Assembly (NCBI RefSeq): GCF_007655005.1
Contig: NZ_SZVW01000030.1
Coordinates: forward strand, 1 to 64,000
Length of the DNA stretch: 64,000 nt
Direction: 5' to 3'
Source of the DNA: Streptomyces tibetensis
Lineage (GTDB): Bacteria > Actinomycetota > Actinomycetes > Streptomycetales > Streptomycetaceae
In this document: positions 8,610 through 17,115 of the stretch, piece after piece
Numbering within the stretch: position 1 is the stretch's first letter
Layout of the letters: every line of letters starts with the position of its first letter
The notes under the pieces: generated by a model
Database searches by the model: none
Told to the model about the DNA's origin: nothing
What the model saw: the letters and a program-made list of their open reading frames with translations, nothing else
Position numbers and translations under genes: made by a program

Positions 8610-10082
8610 TCAGGCGCCCACCAGCGGTGAGCCCGACGGGGCGCGCAGGGGGCGGGCCAGGTCGGCCAGGGCTCGCTCCAGGCCGTGCAGATGGGCCAGG
8701 GCGGGTTCCGCGTGGGGCGGGCCGTCCGCGTGGACCGCGATGTCCCTGCCCTCGGTGAGGGCCTCCACAGCGGCCTCCACCCGTCGGCAGGCCGTGGCGA
8801 GGCGGGCGTCGTGGGAGGCCTCCGGGTCCGCCGCGACGGCGACCAGACCACGGATCTCGCGGGCGCAGTCGTCGAGGAGGGCCAGCACGTGACGGGCCCG
8901 CCGCTTGCGGCCGAGCATCGGGTTCAGGGGGTGCACGAGCGGGGCGACCGAGAGCCGTACCCGGGCGAGGAGCTGCTCGAGCTCCGCCACCCGCGGGGCC
9001 GGGTCGGCGTCCCCCGCGCCCGCCAGGCGCCGGGCGGTCTCGACGGCGCAGGCGTGCACGCAGCGCAGGGCCCGCCGGATCCAGGCGTCGGTGATGCTGT
9101 GGGTGGTCACGGGCAGGACGAGGACCACGGCCAGGGCGGCGCCGAGCGCCCCGACGCCGGTCTCGGCGAGCCGCAGGGCGAGCAGGCCGGGGCCGAGCAC
9201 GCCGAGGAGGCCGTAGAGCAGTCCGGCGAGGAGGGTGACCCAGAGCATCATCCAGGTGTAGGACACGGCGGCGGTGTAGAAGATGCCGAACACACAGACG
9301 GCGGCCAGCGCGGCCGTGACGGCCGGGTCGCCGTGCACGGGCATGGCCACCAGCAGGCCGAGGGCGATGCCGATGACCGTGCCGAGCAGCCGCCGGAAGC
9401 CGCGGACCAGGGTCTCGCCGCGCGAGGTGGTGTTGACGAAGATCCACCAGGTGGCGCCGACGGCCCAGTACCAGCGCTGCCCGGACACCAGCTGACCCAC
9501 GACGAGGGCGAAGCCGGCCCCGGCGGTGGCCTGGATCGCCTGCCGGGTGGTCACCCGGGCCAGGCCGGTGCCGCCCGGCGGTACGGGCACGGCGGGCGGC
9601 GGCAGGCGGCGCTCGTAGCACCACAGGCCGAAGCGCACCGCGGCGGCGACCAGGACGGACAGCAGGACCGCGACGTACAGCTGGGGCAGCTGGTCGGTGG
9701 TGGCGTGCAGGAACTGCGCCACGAAGAAGGTCATGAACGCGAACACGCCGAGGCTGTGGCCGCGCGGGCCCCAGCGGCGCGCGTACACGCCCGCGCCGAC
9801 GACGGCGAGGAAGGTGAGGTCCCTTGCCACCGGGTGGTCGTGCAGCTCGGCCGCGGCGGTGAGCACGGGCAGGCCGACGGCGGGCAGCAGCGCGGTCGTG
9901 ACGGCCTGGCCTCGGACCGTGGCGTCGGTGACGGTGAACAGGGCGAGCAGGGCGGCGAGACCGCCGGTGACGGCACCCGCGAGGGAATGCCCCGCGAGGC
10001 CGCACACGGCGACCGCGAGCGCGATGCCGAGCACGGCCCGCGCGGCGAACCGCAGCCGCGTCCGCCCCGGATCCGGAGCCAT
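8610..10082 (-). CDS. FUSC-family inner-membrane protein
   Basis: A 490-residue integral membrane protein with two membrane clusters. Helices at about residues 15-150 include VLGIALAVAVCGLAGHS. A second set starts near residue 190 around FALVVGQLVSGQRWYWAVGATWWIF, which carries the FUSC signature. The C-terminal 150 residues are cytosolic and helical. Relatives include fusaric-acid-resistance exporters and aromatic-acid efflux proteins; the partner subunits of Gram-negative systems are absent, as expected here. ATG at 10082 is preferred because AAGAGG lies 6 nt upstream, over GTG at 10100. Divergent from the Lrp gene across 227 nt. Confidence 0.82.
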   Translation of the reverse strand: MAPDPGRTRLRFAARAVLGIALAVAVCGLAGHSLAGAVTGGLAALLALFTVTDATVRGQAVTTALLPAVGLPVLTAAAELHDHPVARDLTFLAVVGAGVYARRWGPRGHSLGVFAFMTFFVAQFLHATTDQLPQLYVAVLLSVLVAAAVRFGLWCYERRLPPPAVPVPPGGTGLARVTTRQAIQATAGAGFALVVGQLVSGQRWYWAVGATWWIFVNTTSRGETLVRGFRRLLGTVIGIALGLLVAMPVHGDPAVTAALAAVCVFGIFYTAAVSYTWMMLWVTLLAGLLYGLLGVLGPGLLALRLAETGVGALGAALAVVLVLPVTTHSITDAWIRRALRCVHACAVETARRLAGAGDADPAPRVAELEQLLARVRLSVAPLVHPLNPMLGRKRRARHVLALLDDCAREIRGLVAVAADPEASHDARLATACRRVEAAVEALTEGRDIAVHADGPPHAEPALAHLHGLERALADLARPLRAPSGSPLVGA

Positions 10083-10309
10083 GAACACCCTCTTCAGCAC
10101 CGCTTACCGCCCCTCTCGCCGCACCGGCCATTTGCCCGCATGAAGCACGCATGAAAAAGGCGCCGCGGGGTCCGCAGCGCCATCGACGCACCCATATCAG
10201 CATCCCGGAGGCCAGTGGCTCAACCGGATCCTTCTAGACTGGGCCATTGGCGCAGTCCGAGCGGCCGATGACCGGCCGCAGCAGAGCCAACGGACGAGGA
10301 GGAGGCGTC

Positions 10310-10786
10310 ATGCCCGTGGACGAGCTCGACACCCGCATCCTGCGGCTGTTGCTGGAGCAGCCGCGCACCAGCGTGCGCGAGTACGCCCGGATCCTGGGCG
10401 TCGCCCGGGGCACGCTGCAGGCCCGGCTCGACCGGCTGGAGCGCGACGGTGTGATCACCGGCACGGCACCGGCCCTCTCCCCCGCCGCACTCGGGCATCC
10501 CGTGCTCGCGTTCGTCCACATCGAGGTCACCCAGGGCCATCTCGACGAGGTGGGGGACGCTCTGGCGGCGGTGCCGGAGATCGTGGAGGCGTTCTCGATC
10601 ACGGGTGGCGGGGACCTGCTGGCCCGGGTGGTGGCCCGGGACAACGCACATCTGGAGGACGTCGTCCAGAAGCTGATCAGCATGCCCGGGGTGGTGCGCA
10701 CCCGTACCGAGGTCGCCCTGCGCGAGCGCGTGTCCCACCGGATGCTGCCGCTGGTGGAGTCGATCGGGCGGTCGGCGCGCGGATGA
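10310..10786 (+). CDS. Lrp/AsnC-family transcriptional regulator
   Basis: A 158-residue regulator. It has an N-terminal winged helix-turn-helix (residues about 3-60, LDTRILRLLLEQPRTSVREYA then ARGTLQARLDRLERDGVITG) and a C-terminal RAM ligand/oligomer domain (about 70-150, containing GGGDLLARVVARDNAHLEDVV). ATG at 10310 has GAGGAGGAGG 5 nt upstream. It is divergent from the FUSC gene, a natural candidate target. A weak GACTG...CAGTC inverted repeat at 10237-10257 lies between them. Confidence 0.92.
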   Translation: MPVDELDTRILRLLLEQPRTSVREYARILGVARGTLQARLDRLERDGVITGTAPALSPAALGHPVLAFVHIEVTQGHLDEVGDALAAVPEIVEAFSITGGGDLLARVVARDNAHLEDVVQKLISMPGVVRTRTEVALRERVSHRMLPLVESIGRSARG

Positions 10787-10805
10787 TCTTTGAGAGCATG
10801 GCGAC

Positions 10806-11501
10806 ATGAGCAAGCTCCGCGGAATGTCAGTCATCTTCGATCTCGACGGAACACTCGTGGACAGCGAGCCGAACTACTACGAGGCAGGCCGCCGGACACT
10901 CGCCGAATACGGCATCGCGGACTTCACCTGGGCGGATCACGAGCGGTACGTCGGCATCAGCACGCAGGAGACGGTCGCGGACTGGAAGGACCGCTACGGC
11001 CTGCCCGCCTCGGTCGAGGAACTGCTCGCCGTGAAGAACCGCCACTACCTGGAGTTGGCCCGCAGCGCCACGCGCGCCTACCCGGAGATGCGGGCGTTCG
11101 TCGAGCTGCTGGCGACGGAGGGCGTGCCCATGGCCGTGGCCTCGGGCTCGTCGCCGGAGGCCATCGCGGCGGTGCTGACCGGAACCGGGCTGGACGCGCG
11201 GCTGCACACCGTCGTCTCCGCCGACGAGGTCGCGCACGGCAAGCCGGCTCCGGACGTCTTCCTGGAGGCGGCCCGCCGGCTGGGCGCGGCCCCGTCCGAC
11301 TGTGTCGTGCTGGAGGACGCCGCTCCGGGCGCCGCCGCCGCGCACGCGGCCGGCATGCGGTGCATCGCGATCCCGTACGTCCCGGCCCAGGCGGACGCAC
11401 CCGAGTTCGCGACCGCGGGCCTGCTCCTGCCAGGCGGCCAGGGGCAGTTCACGGCACGGTCGGCGTACGACTGGCTCGCCGGCTCGGCCGACCTGTCCTG
11501 A
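10806..11501 (+). CDS. HAD-IA family phosphatase (beta-PGM-like)
   Basis: A 231-residue HAD hydrolase with all four motifs. Motif I is FDLDGTLVDSE (nucleophile Asp12, acid Asp14). Motif II is in MAVASGSSPEA, and motif III is the Lys of HGKPAPD. Motif IV is VVLEDAAPGAAAAHAAG. The long insert after motif I (YYEAGRRTLAEYGIADF) is the subfamily I cap. Substrate is likely a sugar phosphate or similar. It lies 19 nt after the Lrp gene and may be co-transcribed. The following 132 nt hold only the promoter region of the next gene. Confidence 0.9.
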   Translation: MSKLRGMSVIFDLDGTLVDSEPNYYEAGRRTLAEYGIADFTWADHERYVGISTQETVADWKDRYGLPASVEELLAVKNRHYLELARSATRAYPEMRAFVELLATEGVPMAVASGSSPEAIAAVLTGTGLDARLHTVVSADEVAHGKPAPDVFLEAARRLGAAPSDCVVLEDAAPGAAAAHAAGMRCIAIPYVPAQADAPEFATAGLLLPGGQGQFTARSAYDWLAGSADLS

Positions 11502-11633
11502 TCTGGCCTCTCCCGTCCCGTGCGTGGAGCATGACGGGCGGGTTCTGACGAACTTTTTTGCGGCAGGGGTGATTGTTTCGCCCCCGGCGTCCGTACCTCT
11601 TGGTGTTGGGCCGTTCATATCCCAGGAGGCACG

Positions 11634-12398
11634 ATGCGCATCTCGCGCAGCACGGCAGGAACCGCGTTCGTGGGCGGTGCGTTGATCCTTACGCTCACCG
11701 CGCTCGCCTACCCGAGCATGCTGGGCGTGCAGAACGCCGCTTCCGGCCAGGACCGCATCATCGCCAACACCCAGTGGGGTCCGCTGACCGAGGCGGACCG
11801 CGACTTCGTGGTGCGCGTGCGCGCTGCCGGACTCTGGGAGTACCCGCTCGGACAGATGATCAAGGAGCGGAGCACGTCGCCGGAGATGCAGGAAGTCTCC
11901 AAGCACCTGCTCGTGGGTCACGGCCGGCTCGACGCCGGCTGCCGCAAGATCTCCACGGACCTGGGCATCACCCTGCCGAACGAGCCGTCGCCTCAGCAGC
12001 AGCAGTTCGTGGCGACGGCCGAAGGCAGCACCGGCAAGGAGTTCGAGTCCACGGCCGTGACCATCATGCGCGTCGCGCACGGGGGCATCTTCCCGACGAT
12101 CGCCAAGATCCGGGCGACCACCCGGAACAGCCTCGTGCGGGAGCTCGCCGACACGACCAACGACACCGTTCTGGACCACATCACGGTGCTGGAGAAGACC
12201 GGCCTGATCAACCAGGAGCAGGTCAGCTTCCAGATCACCGCCCCGCCCAAGCTGCCCGGGGACCAGACGACACCGCCGCCGCCGCAGCAGGGTGCGCCGG
12301 TCCGCGTGCTGCCGATTCCCGAGGACCTGAAGGATTTCCAGACGGTCGCCCCCAATCCGTCCTACGGGGCGCCGGCGCCTTCTCCGTCGGCAGGCTAG
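11634..12398 (+). CDS. Secreted or anchored DUF4142 protein
   Basis: A 254-residue protein. Residues 1-35 form a signal sequence or N-terminal anchor (RISRSTAGTAFVGGALILTLTALAYP). The DUF4142 ferritin-like four-helix domain (about 50-200) starts at TEADRDFVVRVRAAGLWEYPLG and includes KHLLVGHGRLDAGCRKI. The tail is Pro/Gln-rich (PPPPQQGAP) and probably disordered. The ATG has AGGAGG 4 nt upstream, an excellent site. Function of the family is unknown; a stress or cell-envelope role is a common guess. Confidence 0.87.
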   Translation: MRISRSTAGTAFVGGALILTLTALAYPSMLGVQNAASGQDRIIANTQWGPLTEADRDFVVRVRAAGLWEYPLGQMIKERSTSPEMQEVSKHLLVGHGRLDAGCRKISTDLGITLPNEPSPQQQQFVATAEGSTGKEFESTAVTIMRVAHGGIFPTIAKIRATTRNSLVRELADTTNDTVLDHITVLEKTGLINQEQVSFQITAPPKLPGDQTTPPPPQQGAPVRVLPIPEDLKDFQTVAPNPSYGAPAPSPSAG

Positions 12399-12496
12399 GC
12401 AGACCCGGGTACGCGTCCGGGGCTGCGGTCCGTCCGCCGGCCCCGTGTCGCGAACCACTGCCGTCCCGGTGTCAGGAACGACGGTCGGCGCCGTAC

Positions 12497-13264
12497 CTAC
12501 GAACGGCGGCGGGGCTTTCCGCGCCTGGTGCCCTTGGGCGCGCCGCTCCCGCTCTTCCCCGTGCGCTTCGCCCCCGCCGACTTGCCGGGCACCGGCTTCC
12601 GCCGGGCGTCGCCCCGGGCCGCGTCCGTGGACCGGGTCCCCGCCGGAGGCTGCTGACGGCCCCGTGTGCTGTTGACCGTGCGGCCGCGGACGATGCCGAT
12701 GAAGTCCTCGACCTGGTCCGTCTTCGCGTCCTCGGGCCAGGCGAGGACCACGCTCGACTCGGGTGCGTCCGTGAGGGGCCGGTGGGTGAGGTCCTTGCGG
12801 TGGTGCAGCCGGGCGAGCGACAGCGGGACCACGAGGACGCCGATGCCCGCCGCGACCAGTTCGACGGCGTCGGCCGTGGTGGCGGGCCGCTCCAGGGCGG
12901 GACGCCCGGGGAGAGTCTCCCAGTCGAGGACGTCGTCGAGCGGGTGCAGCACGATGTCGTCGGCCAGGTCCTCCGGCGCCACCTCGTCAACCGCCGTGAC
13001 CAGGTGGTCCTTGGGCACCACGACGACCGTCTGCTCGGTGTAGAGGGCAATCGCGCTGAAGGCCGTCCGGTCCACCGGCGTGCGGACGAGGCCCGCGTCG
13101 GCGTCCCCGCCCAGCAGTCGCTCGGCCACCTCTCCGGCGGGCACCTGCGTGAGGATCAGCGGGACATCGGGCTGCCGCTCGTTCCAGATGCGCACCCACT
13201 TGTCGGGCATCACCCCGGGGACGTACGCGAGCCGGAACGAGGGGGTTTCATCCGAGCCTGTCAC
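12497..13264 (-). CDS. LysR-type substrate-binding domain protein without HTH
   Basis: A 255-residue protein that matches only the effector domain of LysR regulators: SFRLAYVPGVMPDKW at the start, then DADAGLVRTPVD, ALYTEQTVVVVPKDHLV and VAAGIGVLVVPLSLARLHH. No helix-turn-helix precedes it. The last 60 residues are strongly basic and low-complexity (KPVPGKSAGAKRTGKSGSG, then RRGKPRRRS), resembling a nucleic-acid-binding tail. It is divergent from the DUF5997 gene (58-nt gap), an arrangement I believe recurs in Streptomyces. It could be a ligand sensor or a partner of a separate DNA-binding protein. Confidence 0.8.
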   Translation of the reverse strand: MTGSDETPSFRLAYVPGVMPDKWVRIWNERQPDVPLILTQVPAGEVAERLLGGDADAGLVRTPVDRTAFSAIALYTEQTVVVVPKDHLVTAVDEVAPEDLADDIVLHPLDDVLDWETLPGRPALERPATTADAVELVAAGIGVLVVPLSLARLHHRKDLTHRPLTDAPESSVVLAWPEDAKTDQVEDFIGIVRGRTVNSTRGRQQPPAGTRSTDAARGDARRKPVPGKSAGAKRTGKSGSGAPKGTRRGKPRRRS

Positions 13265-13322
13265 CTCGCCAGGTTACCGGGCGTGGTCAGGGGTCGTGCA
13301 CACGCTCGATACCCTGGGAGCC

Positions 13323-13706
13323 ATGACGTCGCACCAGAGCACCCAGACGATGAAGCCCGCGACAGCGGCGAAGAAGCTGGGTGTGTACCTCGAGGCCACA
13401 CCCACCGAGTTCCAGGAGGGTGTCGTTTCGCGCGCCGAGCTGAACGAGCTCCAGACGAACCCGCCGCAGTGGCTGCAGGACCTGCGGCGCAACGGCCCGC
13501 ACCCGCGCCCGGTGGTCGCCGCCAAGCTCGGCGTCTCCATCGCCGGTCTCGCCCGCGCGGGCGTCACCGAGCCCCTCACCACCAAGCAGATCGAGGCGCT
13601 GAAGCAGGAAGGCCCCGAGTGGCTGGAGCGGGAGCGCGCCACCCAGGCGGAGGTCCGCAAGGAAGCGGAACGGATCAAGAAGAAGAACGCCGAACGTCAG
13701 GCCTGA
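13323..13706 (+). CDS. DUF5997 family protein
   Basis: A 127-residue actinobacterial protein of unknown function. It begins MTSHQSTQTMKPATAAKKLG, has a central helical region (LNELQTNPPQWLQDLRRNGPH) and ends in a highly charged Lys/Glu helix (ERIKKKNAERQA). ATG at 13323 is chosen by homologous start and its position just beyond the divergent gene. A strong hairpin terminator follows 20 nt after the stop. Confidence 0.85.
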   Translation: MTSHQSTQTMKPATAAKKLGVYLEATPTEFQEGVVSRAELNELQTNPPQWLQDLRRNGPHPRPVVAAKLGVSIAGLARAGVTEPLTTKQIEALKQEGPEWLERERATQAEVRKEAERIKKKNAERQA

Positions 13707-13726
13707 CCTCAGCACCCTTCGTTTTC

Positions 13727-13763
13727 GGACGGCCCCCACCGGATGATCCGGTGGGGGCCGTCC
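13727..13763 (+). terminator. Hairpin terminator
   Basis: A perfect 16-bp stem (GGACGGCCCCCACCGG / CCGGTGGGGGCCGTCC) around a 5-nt loop lies just after the DUF5997 gene. Confidence 0.9.
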
Positions 13764-13815
13764 CTGTTCCCCCGGCGTTCCCGGGCGTCGTGTGGCATCG
13801 GTGAAATGTTTCGGC

Positions 13816-13851
13816 CATGTCTTGACATGGCGAGGAAGCGATCCGTAGCTT
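13816..13851 (+). promoter_or_regulatory. Promoter of glucarate operon with overlapping palindrome
   Basis: TTGACA (13822-13827), an 18-nt spacer and TAGCTT (13846-13851) form a plausible sigma-70-like promoter. The -35 hexamer sits inside the inverted repeat CATGTC-TT-GACATG (13816-13829), a possible second regulator site. Confidence 0.55.
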
Positions 13852-13865
13852 GGCCGATCATTTAG

Positions 13866-13888
13866 ATTCGTGAAGCGGGTTCACGAAT
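13866..13888 (+). promoter_or_regulatory. Operator-like inverted repeat before glucarate operon
   Basis: ATTCGTGAA-GCGGG-TTCACGAAT is a perfect 9-bp inverted repeat with a 5-nt centre. It lies just downstream of the predicted -10 box and ends 18 nt before the first gene, the position expected of a repressor site. Confidence 0.65.
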
Positions 13889-13906
13889 ATGAACGGAGAA
13901 CCATCC

Positions 13907-15235
13907 ATGCGGGATCGCCGACGAAGTCTCCGCCTGGCTGCAACGCTCACCGTCTCAGGACTCCTGTTGGGAACGGCCGGCTGCGGCTCCGGTTCCGGCA
14001 GCGCCCGGGCCGGCGACCCGAACACCCTGGAGGTGTGGACCCGGAGCGATCCGGAGTCCGCCAAGACCTACGACCGGGTGTTCGCCGCCTTCACCAAGAA
14101 GACCGGCATCAAGGTCGACTTCCAGCCGGTCATGAACTTCGACCAGCAGTTGCAGAGCCGCGCGTCCGTCAAGGACCTGCCGGACGTCATGATCAACGAC
14201 ACGGCCCTGATGGGCAGTTACCAGTCCCAGGGACTGCTCAAGCCCATCACCCCGGCCTCGATAGCAGGCCACGACGAGATCACCGCCAAGTCCTGGGCGT
14301 CCACGGTGGGCCTGGACGGCAGGCACTACGGCATCCCGTACTCCCGCCAGGCCATGACGCTGTTCGTCCGCAAGGACTGGCGCGAGAAACTCGGCCTGCC
14401 GCAGCCGAAGACCTGGCAGGACACACTCGCGCTCGCCAAGGCGTTCGCCACCCGTGACCCGGACGGGGACGGCAGCAAGGACACCTACGGCATGGTCGTC
14501 CCGGGCAGCGCCCAGAACGGCTACGTCGCCTGGTGGGGCGCCAGCTACCTGTGGCAGGGCGGGGTGCGGATCCTGAAGAAGGAGGGATCGGGCTTCCGGC
14601 CCGCCATGGACTCGGCCGCCGCCGTGCGCACCGTCACCTGGATGAAGAAGAACCTCTTCTGCGGCGACAAGGGCGTCATCCAGCCCAGCGCCCTGACCTC
14701 CGTCACCGCGAACACCACCAACTTCCAGGACGGCAACGCCGGGATGTACCTCACCGGCCCGTACAACATGTCGACGTTCGACGAGGCGCTCGGCAAAGGC
14801 AAGTACGAGGTGCTGCCGGCTCCCGCGGGCCCGGCCGGCAACAACGACGTGCTGGCCGACGGCGAGAACATCTACTTCGGCGCCAGGACCGGCAAGGCGA
14901 AGCAGGAGCAGACGCTCGCCGCATTCCTCGTCTCCCCCGAGGGCCAGGAGCTCGCCATGACCGGCGACCACCAGCCCGTCGTACGCATCCCGGTCAACTC
15001 CACGCTCGACGCGGCGAAGGTGCGCCACGACCCCCGCTGGAGCGTGGTGCAGAAGGCGTACGAGACCGCCTCGGTGCAGTTCCCCAACGCGCCGAACTTC
15101 GCCCCGATCAAGCAGGACACCGCCGACGCGCTCAACGCGATCTTCACCTACTGCGGCAGCGACGTCCGCTCCGGCCTGAAGGAACTCAACGACACCCTCG
15201 CCGGTGACCTCAAGGACCAGGACCTGTTGAAATGA
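13907..15235 (+). CDS. Sugar-type ABC transporter substrate-binding lipoprotein
   Basis: A 442-residue binding protein of the carbohydrate (family 1) type. A twin-arginine-rich N-terminus and hydrophobic segment end in a lipobox (GLLLGTAGC, Cys26), so it is membrane-anchored outside the cell. The mature part has the solute-binding signature LEVWTRSDPESAKTYDRVF and later PDVMINDTALMGSYQSQGLL. ATG at 13907 has GGAG 8 nt upstream. It is the first gene of a five-gene operon and overlaps the next by 4 nt (ATGA). Context with glucarate and ketodeoxyglucarate dehydratases suggests a hexarate such as D-glucarate or galactarate as cargo; this is inferred from neighbours. Confidence 0.9.
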   Translation: MRDRRRSLRLAATLTVSGLLLGTAGCGSGSGSARAGDPNTLEVWTRSDPESAKTYDRVFAAFTKKTGIKVDFQPVMNFDQQLQSRASVKDLPDVMINDTALMGSYQSQGLLKPITPASIAGHDEITAKSWASTVGLDGRHYGIPYSRQAMTLFVRKDWREKLGLPQPKTWQDTLALAKAFATRDPDGDGSKDTYGMVVPGSAQNGYVAWWGASYLWQGGVRILKKEGSGFRPAMDSAAAVRTVTWMKKNLFCGDKGVIQPSALTSVTANTTNFQDGNAGMYLTGPYNMSTFDEALGKGKYEVLPAPAGPAGNNDVLADGENIYFGARTGKAKQEQTLAAFLVSPEGQELAMTGDHQPVVRIPVNSTLDAAKVRHDPRWSVVQKAYETASVQFPNAPNFAPIKQDTADALNAIFTYCGSDVRSGLKELNDTLAGDLKDQDLLK

Positions 15236-16143
15236 CCGCGACCGTGACGACACCCGGGCCGCGCAGAGCCCGGATCATCAGCAAGAAGGCCGTACTGCCC
15301 TGGCTGTTCCTCGCCCCGGCTCTGCTGCTGGCCCTCGTCTTCAAGTTCCTGCCGATGGGCAAGGGCGTCTGGCTCAGCTTCTTCGACGTGCGCCCCTTCC
15401 TCGGTGACAAGTGGGTCGGCCTCGACAACTACACGCGGGTCCTGACCGATCACCGCTTCCAGGACGCCATCGGCCACACCCTGCTCCTCGGCGTCGGCAT
15501 GTCCCTCGGCGGGATCGTCGTCGGCTCAGCGCTGGCGCTGCTGCTGGAGGGTCAGGCCCGCTCGCTGAAGATCATCCGAACCGCCGTGTTCCTGCCCGTC
15601 GTCACCGCCACCGCGGTGGTCGGCGAGATGTGGCGGCTGATGTACTACCCGACCTCCGACGGCCTCATCAACAGCGGTCTCGGTCTGTTCGGGCTGGGTC
15701 CGGTGCCCTACCTGGACAACCCCGACACGGCACTGTGGGCCACGATGGCCATGGGCATCTGGATGCTCGCCCCGTACAACATGGTGATCATCCTCGCCGG
15801 CCTCGCGGGCGTGGACCGCTCGCTGTACGAGGCCGCCGCGATGGACGGCGTCTCGCTGTGGCAGCGCCTGCGCCACATCACCCTGCCCGCCATCCGTCCC
15901 GCCCTCGGCATCGTCCTCACCCTCGCCGCCATCCGCGGACTGCGCGTCTTCACCGAGGTGTACGTCCTCACCGGCGGCGGTCCGGCCGGCTCCACCGACG
16001 TGTGGATGACCCGCGCCTACACCCTCGGCTTCACCCGTAACGACATCGGCGGCGCCTCCGCCGCCTCCGTGGTCCTGCTCTGCGTGACGCTGCTGCTCAC
16101 CGTCACGGTCAACTACCTCCGCAAGAGGGGAGACGTGAAATGA
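15232..16143 (+). CDS. Sugar ABC transporter permease (MalF-type)
   Basis: A 303-residue permease with about six membrane helices, starting with LPWLFLAPALLLALVFKFLPMG. The cytoplasmic EAA loop that contacts the ATPase reads YEAAAMDGVSLWQRLRHITL. ATGA overlaps join it to the genes on both sides. No ATP-binding subunit is encoded in this operon; many Streptomyces sugar importers share one MsiK-type ATPase encoded elsewhere, which is the likely explanation. Confidence 0.93.
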   Translation: MTATVTTPGPRRARIISKKAVLPWLFLAPALLLALVFKFLPMGKGVWLSFFDVRPFLGDKWVGLDNYTRVLTDHRFQDAIGHTLLLGVGMSLGGIVVGSALALLLEGQARSLKIIRTAVFLPVVTATAVVGEMWRLMYYPTSDGLINSGLGLFGLGPVPYLDNPDTALWATMAMGIWMLAPYNMVIILAGLAGVDRSLYEAAAMDGVSLWQRLRHITLPAIRPALGIVLTLAAIRGLRVFTEVYVLTGGGPAGSTDVWMTRAYTLGFTRNDIGGASAASVVLLCVTLLLTVTVNYLRKRGDVK

Positions 16144-17084
16144 GCGCCCCTGCCATCGATTCCGTCCGGACCCCGGTGACCGCCTCCCCCGCGCGCAAGT
16201 CCGGCGGCAACCAGCGCACCACGCCCGCCCGCTTCGACACCGCCCTCGGCTGGAACGACCGGCCGGGACCCGCCTGGGCGCTGCGCGTCCTGCTCTGTCT
16301 GCTCGCCCTGGGGGTCTTCGCGGCCCCGTTCCTGACGATCTTCTCCGGTTCCTTCAGCGAGAAGGCCAGCGGTTCGACGCTGTCGTTCCTCCCCCATCAC
16401 CCGACCCTGCTGAACTTCGAGGTGGCGGGCGAGCGCGGCATCTGGGACTACTTCGGCAACTCGCTGGTCATCGCGGGCGGGGGGCTGCTGCTCCAGCTCG
16501 CCGTGTGCACACTGGCCGCGTACGCGCTGGCCCGGCACCGGTTCCGCGGGCAGGCGCTGGTCCTGACCCTGTTCATGCTGACGATGATGCTCCCCGAAGA
16601 AGTCATCGCCATCCCGTTGTCGCTCGTCCTCGGGCACGTGCCCGTGCTCGGCCTCGACCTCAAGGGCACCGTCTGGGGCGTGATCCTGCCGCTCGGCGCG
16701 TGGGGTTTCTCGGTGATGCTGCTGACCGAGTTCATGAAGGACATCCCCACCGAGATAGAGGAGGCGGCCCGCATCGACGGCGTGGGCGAGCTGCGGATGC
16801 TGTGGCAGGTCGTCCTGCCGCTGTGCAAGCCGGCCCTCGGTGTGGCCGGAGTGCTCGGCTTCATCATGATCTGGGACCAGTACCTGCTGCCCCTGATCGC
16901 CGCCAAGGACCCCACCGACTACACGGTCACCGTCGCCCTGTCCATCCTGCGCACCGACCCCCAGGTTGGCTCCGGGGTGGTGCTGGCCGGTGCGGTCATC
17001 GCCCTGATCCCCAGCCTGATCGTCTATCTGCTCCTCCAGCGCTCGCTGGTCACCGGCATCGCCGCCGGGGCCACCAAGGGCTGA
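16140..17084 (+). CDS. Sugar ABC transporter permease (MalG-type)
   Basis: A 314-residue permease. A long cytosolic N-terminus (about 50 residues) precedes six membrane helices; the EAA loop is EEAARIDGVGELRMLWQVVL. It starts inside the stop codon of the MalF-type gene. After its stop, 31 nt with a run of ten Cs and GAGGGAG lead to the dehydratase gene, so all five genes are probably one transcript. Confidence 0.93.
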   Translation: MSAPAIDSVRTPVTASPARKSGGNQRTTPARFDTALGWNDRPGPAWALRVLLCLLALGVFAAPFLTIFSGSFSEKASGSTLSFLPHHPTLLNFEVAGERGIWDYFGNSLVIAGGGLLLQLAVCTLAAYALARHRFRGQALVLTLFMLTMMLPEEVIAIPLSLVLGHVPVLGLDLKGTVWGVILPLGAWGFSVMLLTEFMKDIPTEIEEAARIDGVGELRMLWQVVLPLCKPALGVAGVLGFIMIWDQYLLPLIAAKDPTDYTVTVALSILRTDPQVGSGVVLAGAVIALIPSLIVYLLLQRSLVTGIAAGATKG

Positions 17085-17115
17085 CCACCCACCCCCCCCC
17101 ACGTTTGAGGGAGAC

